DNA from: Pseudocoprococcus catus
GTDB taxonomy: Bacteria; Bacillota; Clostridia; Lachnospirales; Lachnospiraceae
Length of the DNA: 64,000 bases
Direction: 5' to 3'
Assembly: GCF_902381825.1 (NCBI RefSeq)
Contig: NZ_LR698973.1
Location: 784,353-848,352, forward strand
Both the position numbers and the translations under genes were made by a program. Of this stretch, positions 1-8,731 are shown piece after piece (position 1 is the stretch's first letter; each line of letters begins with the position of its first letter). The notes under the pieces were generated by a model. The model saw only the letters and a program-made list of their open reading frames with translations, was not told where the DNA came from and did no database searches.

Positions 1-2522
1 CGTTACAGCACATAACAAATGCAGAAATGATTCGGGTAGATGCAGATCACTTTGCTGAGATGTTTAATCGTGTTTTAGAAGAAAATGACAAAGGCGGTAT
101 ATTAACAGTTGATGAGGGTGACCGATTCACATCAGATTATATAGAAAAACTTTGTCATGCATTCGACAATACAGATGCAGCATATGTTTCCGGACAAAAA
201 AGTTTTATTTGGATGGACAAAAAAGTTAGAAATAAATTGTTGGCAGAAAAAAAACAGCCGGATATAATGCCTTTTACAGACATTTTAACTGGAACACTTA
301 TTAATATAAAGAAGGCGAAAGCCTTTTCTTTACAGGAACATCTTAAATTTGAAATGGAAGCAGATTTTTTGCTTCGTTTAACGCTGCATCATCATGTGGA
401 GAGCCAGGAACTTTTGAACTATGAATATAGTCAGCCAGATGCGAGTCAGTATCAGTGCTATCAGGGCGTATACTTTAGAGAATGGTATTTTGACAGCATG
501 GATGAATTCCTGATTCCTTTATTGTGCGATGCCAAAAAAGAATATGGAAAAATTCCGTTGTTTTTGCAGTATTATGCAATGTATGCGATTCAATGCCGAT
601 TTGATGCGAATTCGAATAATCGAAATAAACATATCATCGCAGAGTCTGAAATCCCGGAGTATTTAAAATTATTGGAAAAAGTGTTTGCATTGCTGGATGA
701 TGCGGTTATCATGAATTTGCATGATTGTAAATTTTATTCCAAGAATTATCAGCTGAATAGAATGTTCTTACGCATAAAGTATGATGTGCCTCAGTTGGAC
801 GCAAAGTACTTATGTGAACGAACAACTTTATGTATTGTTTATAAGGAAAATGTCATTTACTTATTGAATAAAATGCGAATAAATATTCTGTTCATGAATT
901 ATATAGATGGCAAATTAGAAATAGATGCGTCGGTACCAGATGTTTTTAGCCGCGACAAGGTATCCTATTATTTCTTGTTGGATGATGTAAGACAGGATGT
1001 TGTATTTAATGAAGGCTATTCTTTAACAAAGTATTTTGGTGTATCTGCTTATAAGCGTTTTACGTTTCATGCATCCATTCCATTGAAATATACAGGTAAA
1101 CAGCAGATATTGCGTTTTGCTGTGCAATATGAAGGAAAAGAATATGTTGTTTCAACTGAATATAAATCACACACTTCAAGATTGTCCAATGATCCGGCAA
1201 ATTCTTACTGGCATTTTGACAACTTTATTGCAACCAGAAAAGCCGCTGCCATTTTGATTGCTCCTTATAAGTGGAAGACCATGGCTAAACTGGAATTAAA
1301 GATATGGAAAGAATTGCTTTCTAAGCATACCAAGCATGAGCTGGCAATGTTTTTAGTTCGGTTCGGTTATGTTATAACACGTCCTTATTTCAAGCGAAAA
1401 AAAATCTGGATGTTTTATGATAAAATTTACAAAGGTGGGGATTCTTCAGAATATCTGTACAAATATGCCATGAATAAAAAGGATGGCATTAAGAAATATT
1501 ATTTGCTGGACAAAAATGCAGTTGACTACAAACGCATGAAAAGGGAAGGCTATCATCCTCTAAAAAGATCAAGCATCATGCATCGTCTGGTTTTCCTGAA
1601 CGCAGATATGATGATTGTATCCAATTCAACAGTTTTTGCATTTAATGATTTCCATATGCAGAATTCAAAATATGTTAGAGGCATTACGGATTTCCATGTT
1701 GTTTGTGTACAGCATGGATTGTCAGTCCAAAAAATTGCATTAGCACAGCAGAGATTGAGAGACAATACGCGTTTATATTTTTGTGCATCCAAATATGAGA
1801 TTGAAAATTTGTCAAAACCAGTTTACAATTATATTGGATATGATGCATTAAAGCTGACGGGTGTTCCGCGTTATGATGGGCTGGTGAACAGGAATCAGAA
1901 GCAGATTTTGATTTCTCCAACATGGCGAATGCAATCGGCACTGCTGGTTAGTAAGAATGAGGGTGTGGCCAGAGATTATAATCCTAACTTTAAAGAAACG
2001 GAATATTTTAAAGTTTATAATTCTTTGATTAATGACAGACGTTTAATTCAGGCGGCTAAAGAGTACGGATATAAGATTGCTTATGTTTTACATCCGATTG
2101 TTAGTCCGCAGGCAGAAGACTTCGATAAAAATGAATATGTCGAAATTATTCCATCTACAGGTGAGATGAGTTATGAAAAGCTGTTTTGTGAGTCCAGTTT
2201 AATGGTAACCGATTACAGTGGTGTTCAGTTCGATTTCGCATATTTGAGAAAACCATTAATTTATCATCATCATCGTGATTTGGAAGCACATTACGAAGAA
2301 GGGACATTCCATTATGATACAATGGCTTTTGGTGAAATTACACATGATAATGATGAGCTAATTGATTTGCTGATTGATTATATGCAGCATGATTGTGTTA
2401 TGAAAGAAAAGTATAGGAAACGCGCAGATGATTTCTTTGCTTTTAATGATAATAACAACTGCCAGCGTATATACGATGTTATGATAGACTATCAGCAGCG
2501 GGTAATTGATAAGAATCGCTGA
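1..2522 (+). CDS. GT2 / CDP-glycerol glycerophosphotransferase fusion, 5' partial
   Basis: The reading frame is open from base 3 with no stop before the first internal ATG at 27, so the N-terminus lies outside the window. The visible N-terminal 220 or so residues (ILTVDEGD, then FEMEADFLLR) look like the second half of a family 2 glycosyltransferase. The C-terminal 380 residues match the glycerophosphotransferase fold of TagB/TagF: CVQHG near residue 570, ISPTWR near 640, VLHP near 690 and VTDYSGVQFDFAY near 730. The family moves glycerol-phosphate from CDP-glycerol to a teichoic-acid or capsule polymer at the cytoplasmic face. The next gene is a second enzyme of the same family, 15 bp away, so both probably build one surface polymer. 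Codon use is AT-rich compared with the middle of the window. Confidence 0.8.
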   Translation, partial: LQHITNAEMIRVDADHFAEMFNRVLEENDKGGILTVDEGDRFTSDYIEKLCHAFDNTDAAYVSGQKSFIWMDKKVRNKLLAEKKQPDIMPFTDILTGTLINIKKAKAFSLQEHLKFEMEADFLLRLTLHHHVESQELLNYEYSQPDASQYQCYQGVYFREWYFDSMDEFLIPLLCDAKKEYGKIPLFLQYYAMYAIQCRFDANSNNRNKHIIAESEIPEYLKLLEKVFALLDDAVIMNLHDCKFYSKNYQLNRMFLRIKYDVPQLDAKYLCERTTLCIVYKENVIYLLNKMRINILFMNYIDGKLEIDASVPDVFSRDKVSYYFLLDDVRQDVVFNEGYSLTKYFGVSAYKRFTFHASIPLKYTGKQQILRFAVQYEGKEYVVSTEYKSHTSRLSNDPANSYWHFDNFIATRKAAAILIAPYKWKTMAKLELKIWKELLSKHTKHELAMFLVRFGYVITRPYFKRKKIWMFYDKIYKGGDSSEYLYKYAMNKKDGIKKYYLLDKNAVDYKRMKREGYHPLKRSSIMHRLVFLNADMMIVSNSTVFAFNDFHMQNSKYVRGITDFHVVCVQHGLSVQKIALAQQRLRDNTRLYFCASKYEIENLSKPVYNYIGYDALKLTGVPRYDGLVNRNQKQILISPTWRMQSALLVSKNEGVARDYNPNFKETEYFKVYNSLINDRRLIQAAKEYGYKIAYVLHPIVSPQAEDFDKNEYVEIIPSTGEMSYEKLFCESSLMVTDYSGVQFDFAYLRKPLIYHHHRDLEAHYEEGTFHYDTMAFGEITHDNDELIDLLIDYMQHDCVMKEKYRKRADDFFAFNDNNNCQRIYDVMIDYQQRVIDKNR

Positions 2523-2537
2523 TAAAGGAGAAGCGGG

Positions 2538-3659
2538 TTGAGTGTTCTTTTTACATTAAAACAATATGTCAAGATGGTGATCCAAAATAAATATTTGCCC
2601 TATATCTACCAAAAGGCATGTAAAAAGCCGGTTAAGAAGGGGAAAATATTATTTGCGGATGCACATCACACGGAACTTACAGGGAATATGAAACCGGTAT
2701 ATCAAAAACTGAAGAATGGCGGATATGATATTCAACTGTATTGTGAAGATATTCAGACAATGCCAGTGTGGAGAATGATTGCTTTTATGAAAGAATTTAT
2801 GCAGGTTTATGCACAGGCAGAATATGTTTTTATTAATAGCTACTTTTTACCTGTTTCATCCTGTCGGAAACGCAAAGAAACAACAGTTGTACAGCTTTGG
2901 CATTCTGGCGGCCTGATGAAGAAGATGGGGTATGATACTACAGAGGATATTCCAAAATATTATAAAGGAAACCCTACAGCCAATTACGATTTGGTAACGG
3001 TGAGTGCGTCATGTTGTGAAGCTGTTTGGGAAAAGGCATTGCATCTTTCTCAGGGAACTGCAAAGGCATTGGGATTGGCGCGTACAGATATTTATTTTGA
3101 TAAGGAATGGAATGCGGATAATAAATGTCGTTTTTATCAACGATATCCGGAGGCGAGAAATAAAAAAATATGTGTCTATGCACCATCGTTTGAGGGAAAT
3201 GCAGCACATCCGTATAATAGAGGAATAGAGTCTGGCATTTTAGATATTATGAAACATCTGGAAAAAGAATGGTTTTTTATTATCAAAGTACATCCGCATA
3301 TGGAAAAAAATTATCCTATGTATCATTGCGATTTTTCGACAGAAGAATTATTTGCTGTAACAGATTTGCTGATAACGGATTACTCGTCTGTTGTATATGA
3401 TTACTTGATTTATCAGAAATCGTTTTTGCTGTATGCACCGGACTTGGAAGAATATAAGCAGCAAAGAGGCTTTTACCTGGAATATGAAAGCCTCCCGGCA
3501 CCTGTAATCACGTCTTCGGATGCGCTGGAAGCGGCAATGAGGGAGCAGGCCTGGCTGCCGTATGCCTCTGATTTGGTAAAATGCTATCAGGAGTATATGG
3601 GGGCCTGTGATGGTCATGCAACGGATAAAATTTTAAAAAAGCTGAGTCTTTATTCATAA
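2538..3659 (+). CDS. CDP-glycerol glycerophosphotransferase family protein (TagB/TagF-like)
   Basis: 373 residues, TTG start chosen because AAAGGAG lies at 2525-2530 and no nearer ATG fits. It carries the glycerophosphotransferase landmarks: FINSYF near residue 97, VVQLWHSGG near 117 (with the family histidine), CVYAPSF near 212, IIKVHPHM near 245 and LITDYSSVVYDY near 277. Family members polymerise or prime poly(glycerol-phosphate) on undecaprenyl-linked carriers. It is shorter than TagF polymerases and closer in length to a TagB-type primase, but primer and polymerase activities cannot be told apart from sequence. It follows the larger fusion enzyme in an apparent operon. Confidence 0.85.
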   Translation: MSVLFTLKQYVKMVIQNKYLPYIYQKACKKPVKKGKILFADAHHTELTGNMKPVYQKLKNGGYDIQLYCEDIQTMPVWRMIAFMKEFMQVYAQAEYVFINSYFLPVSSCRKRKETTVVQLWHSGGLMKKMGYDTTEDIPKYYKGNPTANYDLVTVSASCCEAVWEKALHLSQGTAKALGLARTDIYFDKEWNADNKCRFYQRYPEARNKKICVYAPSFEGNAAHPYNRGIESGILDIMKHLEKEWFFIIKVHPHMEKNYPMYHCDFSTEELFAVTDLLITDYSSVVYDYLIYQKSFLLYAPDLEEYKQQRGFYLEYESLPAPVITSSDALEAAMREQAWLPYASDLVKCYQEYMGACDGHATDKILKKLSLYS

Positions 3660-3723
3660 TTTTATTATATAAAAAAGAAACAATCAGCACAGCTTATGCA
3701 TAAGTAGAGAGGGGATAAGTTAT

Positions 3724-5607
3724 ATGAAAAAATCATCAAGATGGAAAACAATGATTTTGACAGGTGCTTTTGTATTGGCCCTTAATTGCGGAAATGTTTT
3801 TGCATCAGAAGCTGGTATGACAGGTGAATCGAATACTGAAGCGACAATAGTTGAGGAGAATGGTGCTGCTGATAATGTACAGAATCCGGCAGATTCACAA
3901 GTTGTCAATGATCAGAATGGTAATAGCTATTCGGTAAATTCAGCGGATGTCCCTGAATCAGGGGATCCGGCAGTAGAACCGACAGAACCGCCAGCGGATC
4001 CTCCAGCGGAGATGAAGCAGGGCTGGCAGGACGAAGATGGAGGCAGAAGATATTATATTGACAATAATTATGTTGTTGGAGAGCAGAATATCGACGGCAG
4101 TTGGTACTATTTCCATGAAAATGGAATGATGGCTACAGGTTTAACGGAACAGAGTCAGAATCCGGGCAATCTGTATGACTACGGCGAGGATGGTAAGCGT
4201 CTGTATGGTTGGCAGAATGTAAATGGCGTGCAGTATTATTTTCATTCTGAAACAGGCATCATGCTCAAATCTTCAGAATGTAAGATTGACGGTTTCTGGT
4301 ATTACTTTGATGAGAATGGTCAATTTGTAGCAGGACGCTGGATTAATCATCATAATGCGGATTATTATTATGATGATCAGGGACATATGTATTATGGCTG
4401 GAAACAGGAAGGTGATAAGAATTATTATCTGAATAAAGGAAATGGCAAAAAGGTAATCGGAGAGAAAAAGATCGATGGTTTCTGGTACTATTTTAATGAA
4501 AATGGTGAAATGGCAACAGGTTGGTCACAGCACAATGATCATATGTACTATTACCAGGCAAATGGTCAGATGACTTATGGTGAAGCCAAAATTGATGGCC
4601 ACTGGTACTATTTTAAAGAAAAAAGCGGTATCATGGCAACCGGATGGTCCAAACACAATAACCATACATATTACTATCAGTTAAATGGCTGGATGACTTA
4701 TGGTGAAAAGAAAATTGATGGCAAATGGTATTACTTCCATGAACGTACCGGTGTTATGGCAACAGGTTGGTCCAAACACAATGGCCATACATATTATTAT
4801 CAATCTAATGGTCAGATGACTTACGGCGAAAAGAAAATCAGCGGATATTGGTATTATTTCAAGAATAAAACCGGTGTTATGGCAACTGGACTGACTTCCC
4901 ATTCAGGTAAAAAATATTATTATCAATCCAATGGCCGCATGAAATACGGATGGCAGGCAGTTGGCAGCAATGCTTACTATTTTGAGCAGAAGACCGGTGT
5001 TATGAAACCATATACATTTAAGAAGTCAAATGGTTATTGGTTGGCGTACGATTCAAATGGCAAGCAAGTGAAGGATTTGCGGTCTGCTTTTAATAATGCG
5101 TCTTCTTATGTGATTAAGGTTAATAAGCCGATGAATGCGGTAACTGTCTATATTCAGTATGGAGATGGTTCCTATACTGTTCCGCTTGTAGCATTTATTT
5201 GTTCAACAGGTGCAGATACGCCGACAGGTACATTCTATACACCGGATAAGTGGAGATGGCTGCGTATGATGGGGCCTAGCTGGGGACAGTGGGTAACACA
5301 GATCACAGGTGATTATTTATTCCATTCGGTTTATTATAATTCTGCTAATAATAATAATACACTTTCTGTCAGTGCTTATAATAATCTTGGTAAACAGGTT
5401 TCACATGGCTGTATTCGTTTAACAGCAGGTGATGCTAAATGGATTTATGATCATTGCGCGTTAGAGACAAAGGTTGTTATTTACAGTGACAGATCGACGT
5501 ATGGCCCATTGGGAAGACCAACGGCTTACAAGCTGCCTTCCTGGCATACATGGGATCCAACGGATCCAAATATGTATTATAAATGCCAGCAGAGAGGTTG
5601 CCACTAA
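3724..5607 (+). CDS. secreted L,D-transpeptidase with cell-wall-binding repeats
   Basis: 627 residues. A signal peptide (MKKSSRWKTMILTGAFVLAL, cleavage near VFAS) is followed by a Pro/Glu-rich spacer to about residue 97. About 15 cell-wall-binding repeats of the GWYYF/YYFHENG type run from about 98 to 440. The C-terminal YkuD domain (about 460-600) has the catalytic SHGCIR motif at residues 560-565, nucleophile Cys563. L,D-transpeptidases make 3-3 peptidoglycan cross-links or attach proteins to the wall, and the repeats should hold the enzyme on choline- or polymer-decorated wall. It sits directly after two glycerophosphotransferase genes and 24 bp before another repeat protein, so enzyme and anchoring polymer may be made together. 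The actual repeat ligand is unknown. Confidence 0.9.
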   Translation: MKKSSRWKTMILTGAFVLALNCGNVFASEAGMTGESNTEATIVEENGAADNVQNPADSQVVNDQNGNSYSVNSADVPESGDPAVEPTEPPADPPAEMKQGWQDEDGGRRYYIDNNYVVGEQNIDGSWYYFHENGMMATGLTEQSQNPGNLYDYGEDGKRLYGWQNVNGVQYYFHSETGIMLKSSECKIDGFWYYFDENGQFVAGRWINHHNADYYYDDQGHMYYGWKQEGDKNYYLNKGNGKKVIGEKKIDGFWYYFNENGEMATGWSQHNDHMYYYQANGQMTYGEAKIDGHWYYFKEKSGIMATGWSKHNNHTYYYQLNGWMTYGEKKIDGKWYYFHERTGVMATGWSKHNGHTYYYQSNGQMTYGEKKISGYWYYFKNKTGVMATGLTSHSGKKYYYQSNGRMKYGWQAVGSNAYYFEQKTGVMKPYTFKKSNGYWLAYDSNGKQVKDLRSAFNNASSYVIKVNKPMNAVTVYIQYGDGSYTVPLVAFICSTGADTPTGTFYTPDKWRWLRMMGPSWGQWVTQITGDYLFHSVYYNSANNNNTLSVSAYNNLGKQVSHGCIRLTAGDAKWIYDHCALETKVVIYSDRSTYGPLGRPTAYKLPSWHTWDPTDPNMYYKCQQRGCH

Positions 5608-5631
5608 ACACAGGAGGAGGTAATACATAAA

Positions 5632-7569
5632 ATGAAGAAATGCTTAATAAAAGGGATGACTGTGATTATGATCAGTACGATGCTGGCATCAACACCCGTC
5701 GTATCATATGCAGCAGAAACCGAACCCAAGAATTTAACAGAATCAGCGGTTCCGGAGTCTGATGTTCAGAATGCCGTGAATACAGTTGATATACCTGAAA
5801 CAGATAAAGAATCTGAGACGGGTGGGCAGTTACCACAAGAACAGCCGCCACAAGAGCAGCCGCCACAAGAGCAGCCGCCACAAGAGCAGCCGCCACAAGA
5901 ACAGCCACCACAAGAACAGCCACCACAAGAACAGCCACCACAAGAACAGCCACCACAAGAACAGCCACCACAAGAACAGCCTCCGGCAGAAATTCGCCAG
6001 GGTTGGGTGACAAGCGAAAGTGGCACACAATATTATATTGACAATGTCTATGTGGTTGGTGAGAAGAAAATAGATGGTTATTGGTACTATTTTGATGCGA
6101 ATGGGATGATGGCCACAGGATGGACCGTACAGGAAGCAAAACCAGACAAGCAGTATTATTATGGCGCGGATGGTAAAATGCAGTATGGCTGGTTGACATT
6201 GGAGAATAAGACGTATTATTTTCATCCGTCATCAGGTGTGATGATGAAAGAATGCGAACGAAAAATTGATGGCAAATACTATTACTTTAATGCAGATGGC
6301 ACCATGGCCACTGGTTGGACAAAGCAGGCAGCCAGACCAGATAAGATTTATTATTATAACCCGGATGGTACCATGAGTTATGGTGAAAAGAAGATAGATG
6401 GTCATTGGTATTATTTTCATGAGCGTTCCGGAGTAATGCAGACAGGATGGGTGAATCACCATAATCATACGTATTATTACAATCCGGATGGTACCATGTA
6501 TTATGGTGAAAAGAAGGAAAATGGTCACTGGTATTATTTCAAAGATAGAACAGGTGTCATGGCAACCGGATTGACCAAGCACCACAATCATACTTATTAC
6601 TATAATGCCGATGGTACTATGTATTACGGCGAGAAAAAGATAAGTGGCCACTGGTATTATTTCAAAGATAGAACAGGTGTCATGGCCACTGGCTGGACCA
6701 AGCATCATGGCAAGCAGTATTACTACGCAGCGGATGGTAAAATGTGTTATGGTCTGCAGACGATAGATGGTGTGAGATATTATTTTCATCCAACGTCTGG
6801 TGTTTATCAGTGGAAGAATCGTAAATATCAGAATCCATCCCAGTATTATCAGATTCAGGAATCCTCCATTCAGTTGTCTGGCGGCGGCTACAATTTGAAT
6901 ATCGGATATGAGGGTATTAAGACCGCATGGGTCATAAGGGCATTAAAACTTGGCAATGCGGTCGGTATGGGCGGCGCTGAATACACAAGAAGAGTGTTTA
7001 ATGCTGTCAAGAGTTTTCAGAGTAGACATGGTCTGGAGGCTACAGGTATTACAGATCTGGCAACGTGGAAAGCACTTGGTTATAGTGAAGCCGATTGGTA
7101 TTCATTGGGGGCTTATGCTTCACCAATCCGAACTAGTATTTACAGCAGCCGCAGCGACTGCGTTGAGGCAATGATCAACAGAGCCTATGATTATCTGGGG
7201 GATGATTATATGATTGGTGCATCAGGTGCTCCGGGGCTTGGCATTGACTGCAGTGGTCTTGTTATGCAGGCATTATATGCAGCGGGTATTGATATGTCTC
7301 CGATTAATCCTGTGCGGCATGCTTCACCCGGTTATGAATATGAGTCTGCCAACATATGGACCAGCTCACAGCTGAAACATGTTTCTTATGGTGAAAGACA
7401 GCGAGGCGATATTATTATTTACTGTAATTCCGCAGGTGTTGTTATACATTCGGCTATTTATTTAGGCAATAATAGAGTAATTGAGGCGTGGCCAAATAAA
7501 GTAGTTGTTTCATCAATGATTAATAATCAGCATCCGCGTGTGTTGGGCATCGTGAGACCATTCGTATAA
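5632..7569 (+). CDS. secreted NlpC/P60 peptidoglycan hydrolase with cell-wall-binding repeats
   Basis: 645 residues, preceded by AGGAGG. Order: signal peptide (residues 1-28, ending SYAAE), acidic linker, ten in-frame PQEQP units (residues 68-117), eight or so cell-wall-binding repeats (about 120-395), a peptidoglycan-binding_1 domain (about 415-485, [16 protein letters not shown]) and a C-terminal NlpC/P60 domain. In the last, Cys540 lies in [12 protein letters not shown] and His606 in [10 protein letters not shown]; the third polar residue is probably Glu618. NlpC/P60 enzymes cut D-Glu-mesoDAP-type bonds in stem peptides. The gene is cotranscribed with the L,D-transpeptidase and ends at a strong terminator, so one operon supplies a cross-linker and a cutter with the same anchor type. 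Confidence 0.9.
   Translation: MKKCLIKGMTVIMISTMLASTPVVSYAAETEPKNLTESAVPESDVQNAVNTVDIPETDKESETGGQLPQEQPPQEQPPQEQPPQEQPPQEQPPQEQPPQEQPPQEQPPQEQPPQEQPPAEIRQGWVTSESGTQYYIDNVYVVGEKKIDGYWYYFDANGMMATGWTVQEAKPDKQYYYGADGKMQYGWLTLENKTYYFHPSSGVMMKECERKIDGKYYYFNADGTMATGWTKQAARPDKIYYYNPDGTMSYGEKKIDGHWYYFHERSGVMQTGWVNHHNHTYYYNPDGTMYYGEKKENGHWYYFKDRTGVMATGLTKHHNHTYYYNADGTMYYGEKKISGHWYYFKDRTGVMATGWTKHHGKQYYYAADGKMCYGLQTIDGVRYYFHPTSGVYQWKNRKYQNPSQYYQIQESSIQLSGGGYNLNIGYEGIKTAWVIRALKLGNAVGMGGAEYTRRVFNAVKSFQSRHGLEATGITDLATWKALGYSEADWYSLGAYASPIRTSIYSSRSDCVEAMINRAYDYLGDDYMIGASGAPGLGIDCSGLVMQALYAAGIDMSPINPVRHASPGYEYESANIWTSSQLKHVSYGERQRGDIIIYCNSAGVVIHSAIYLGNNRVIEAWPNKVVVSSMINNQHPRVLGIVRPFV
5833..5982 (+). repeat. 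10 x 15-bp in-frame minisatellite encoding PQEQP
   Basis: Ten perfect-length 15-base units (CCACAAGARCAGCCR) encode a Pro/Glu/Gln spacer. Unit 1 and units 5-10 use GAA for Glu, units 2-4 use GAG, and the proline codon changes from CCG to CCA at unit 5, so two sub-blocks have expanded separately. Copy-number change would alter spacer length by five residues without breaking the frame. Confidence 0.97.
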
Positions 7570-7592
7570 AAGTGTCAGAAATAAACTGATAA

Positions 7593-7630
7593 AATAATCC
7601 CGGAAGATATGTATTCCGGGATTATTTTTT
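7593..7630 (+). terminator. intrinsic terminator after the NlpC/P60 gene
   Basis: A perfect 13-bp stem (7593-7605 with 7614-7626), 8-base loop and a run of T through 7630. It closes the surface-polymer/wall-enzyme operon. Confidence 0.93.
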
Positions 7631-7700
7631 GATATAATAGGGATGTATTTTGATAGTGAAATGACATAAAAGGCAGAATGGCGTACGGAGGAAAATATCA

Positions 7701-8666
7701 ATGAACAGCAGATTATTTATAGTGATACCCTGTTATAATGAAGAAGAAGTCCTTCCAATCACATCTAAAATGTTCCTTGAAGAGCTTGAAGATTTGATAC
7801 ATAAAGGAAAGATTAGTGATAACAGTCGTATTTTGTTTGTAAATGATGGAAGTAAAGATAAAACCTGGGAGATTATTGAAAACCTGGCAGCTGAGAATCC
7901 ACATTTTATCGGTATGAGCCAGAGTCGTAACAGAGGACATCAGAATGCGGTTCTTGCAGGATTGATGGAATCCAAGGATATGTGTGATATCACGATTTCC
8001 ATAGATTGTGATGGTCAGGACGATATCAAGGCGATGGAAGCCATGGTGGATGCTTATCATGATGGCAGTGAAGTTGTTTATGGTGTGCGCAGCAAGAGAG
8101 ACACGGATACGTTTTTTAAACGTTTTACGGCGGAATCTTTTTATAAGTTATTGAATAAGATGGGGGTTGAGGTTGTATACAACCATGCTGATTACCGTTT
8201 GATATCAGCAAGAGTATTAAAGGAATTTGCCAATTTTAAAGAAGTGAATCTGTTCCTCAGAGGTATGATTCCACTCGTAGGATTTAAGAGTACCAGTGTT
8301 TATTATGAACGTCATGAACGTATTGCCGGTGAGTCACATTACCCGTTATCCAAGATGTTGGGATTGGCCATTGACGGCATAACCAGTCTGAGCATTAAAC
8401 CGATTCGTTTGATTACAGGACTTGGAATTGGCGTATCTATTCTGAGTTTTATAGGTGTAATCTGGGCTGTGATTTCTCAATTGACAGGGCATGCAGTGAC
8501 GGGATGGGCAAGTACAGTTTGTCTTGTATGTTTCATGGGCGGTGTGCAGTTAATCTGCCTTGGTGTACTGGGTGAATATATTGGCAAGATTTACATGGAG
8601 GTTAAAGCCAGACCAAGATATATTATTAGTGAGAGAACCTGGGAAGAAAAAGACAAGGATAAATAA
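7701..8666 (+). CDS. family 2 glycosyltransferase, polyprenyl-phosphate sugar transferase type
   Basis: 321 residues with GGAGG at 7687. The GT-A catalytic domain has FVNDGSKD near residue 49, SIDCDGQDD near 95 and the downstream GESHYPLSKM segment near 212. Two C-terminal membrane helices follow (about 236-258 and 273-295). This layout is that of GtrB/DPM1-like enzymes, which move a sugar from a nucleotide donor to undecaprenyl-phosphate at the inner membrane face for later transfer to surface polymers. The donor sugar cannot be read from sequence. It stands alone between two terminators, so it is probably a single-gene unit. Confidence 0.88.
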   Translation: MNSRLFIVIPCYNEEEVLPITSKMFLEELEDLIHKGKISDNSRILFVNDGSKDKTWEIIENLAAENPHFIGMSQSRNRGHQNAVLAGLMESKDMCDITISIDCDGQDDIKAMEAMVDAYHDGSEVVYGVRSKRDTDTFFKRFTAESFYKLLNKMGVEVVYNHADYRLISARVLKEFANFKEVNLFLRGMIPLVGFKSTSVYYERHERIAGESHYPLSKMLGLAIDGITSLSIKPIRLITGLGIGVSILSFIGVIWAVISQLTGHAVTGWASTVCLVCFMGGVQLICLGVLGEYIGKIYMEVKARPRYIISERTWEEKDKDK

Positions 8667-8677
8667 TTGCAGAAAAT

Positions 8678-8720
8678 AAAAATACAGGCAGGACTTTGAT
8701 GAGTCTTGCCTGTATTTTTT
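8678..8720. terminator. bidirectional terminator between convergent genes
   Basis: An 18-bp near-perfect stem (8678-8695 with 8702-8719) with A-run on the left and T-run on the right, so it can stop transcription from the GT2 gene on + and from the lysozyme gene on the minus strand. Confidence 0.92.
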
Positions 8721-8731
8721 TAAATCTTAGA

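Noticed and set aside
5672..6232. Antisense and +1 frames of 70-190 codons over the PQEQP repeat (Gly-Cys-Ser, Leu-Trp and His-Lys-Asn rich)
   Set aside because: They are frame shadows of a 15-bp repeat that lacks stops in every frame; no ribosome-binding sites and the plus-strand gene is certain.
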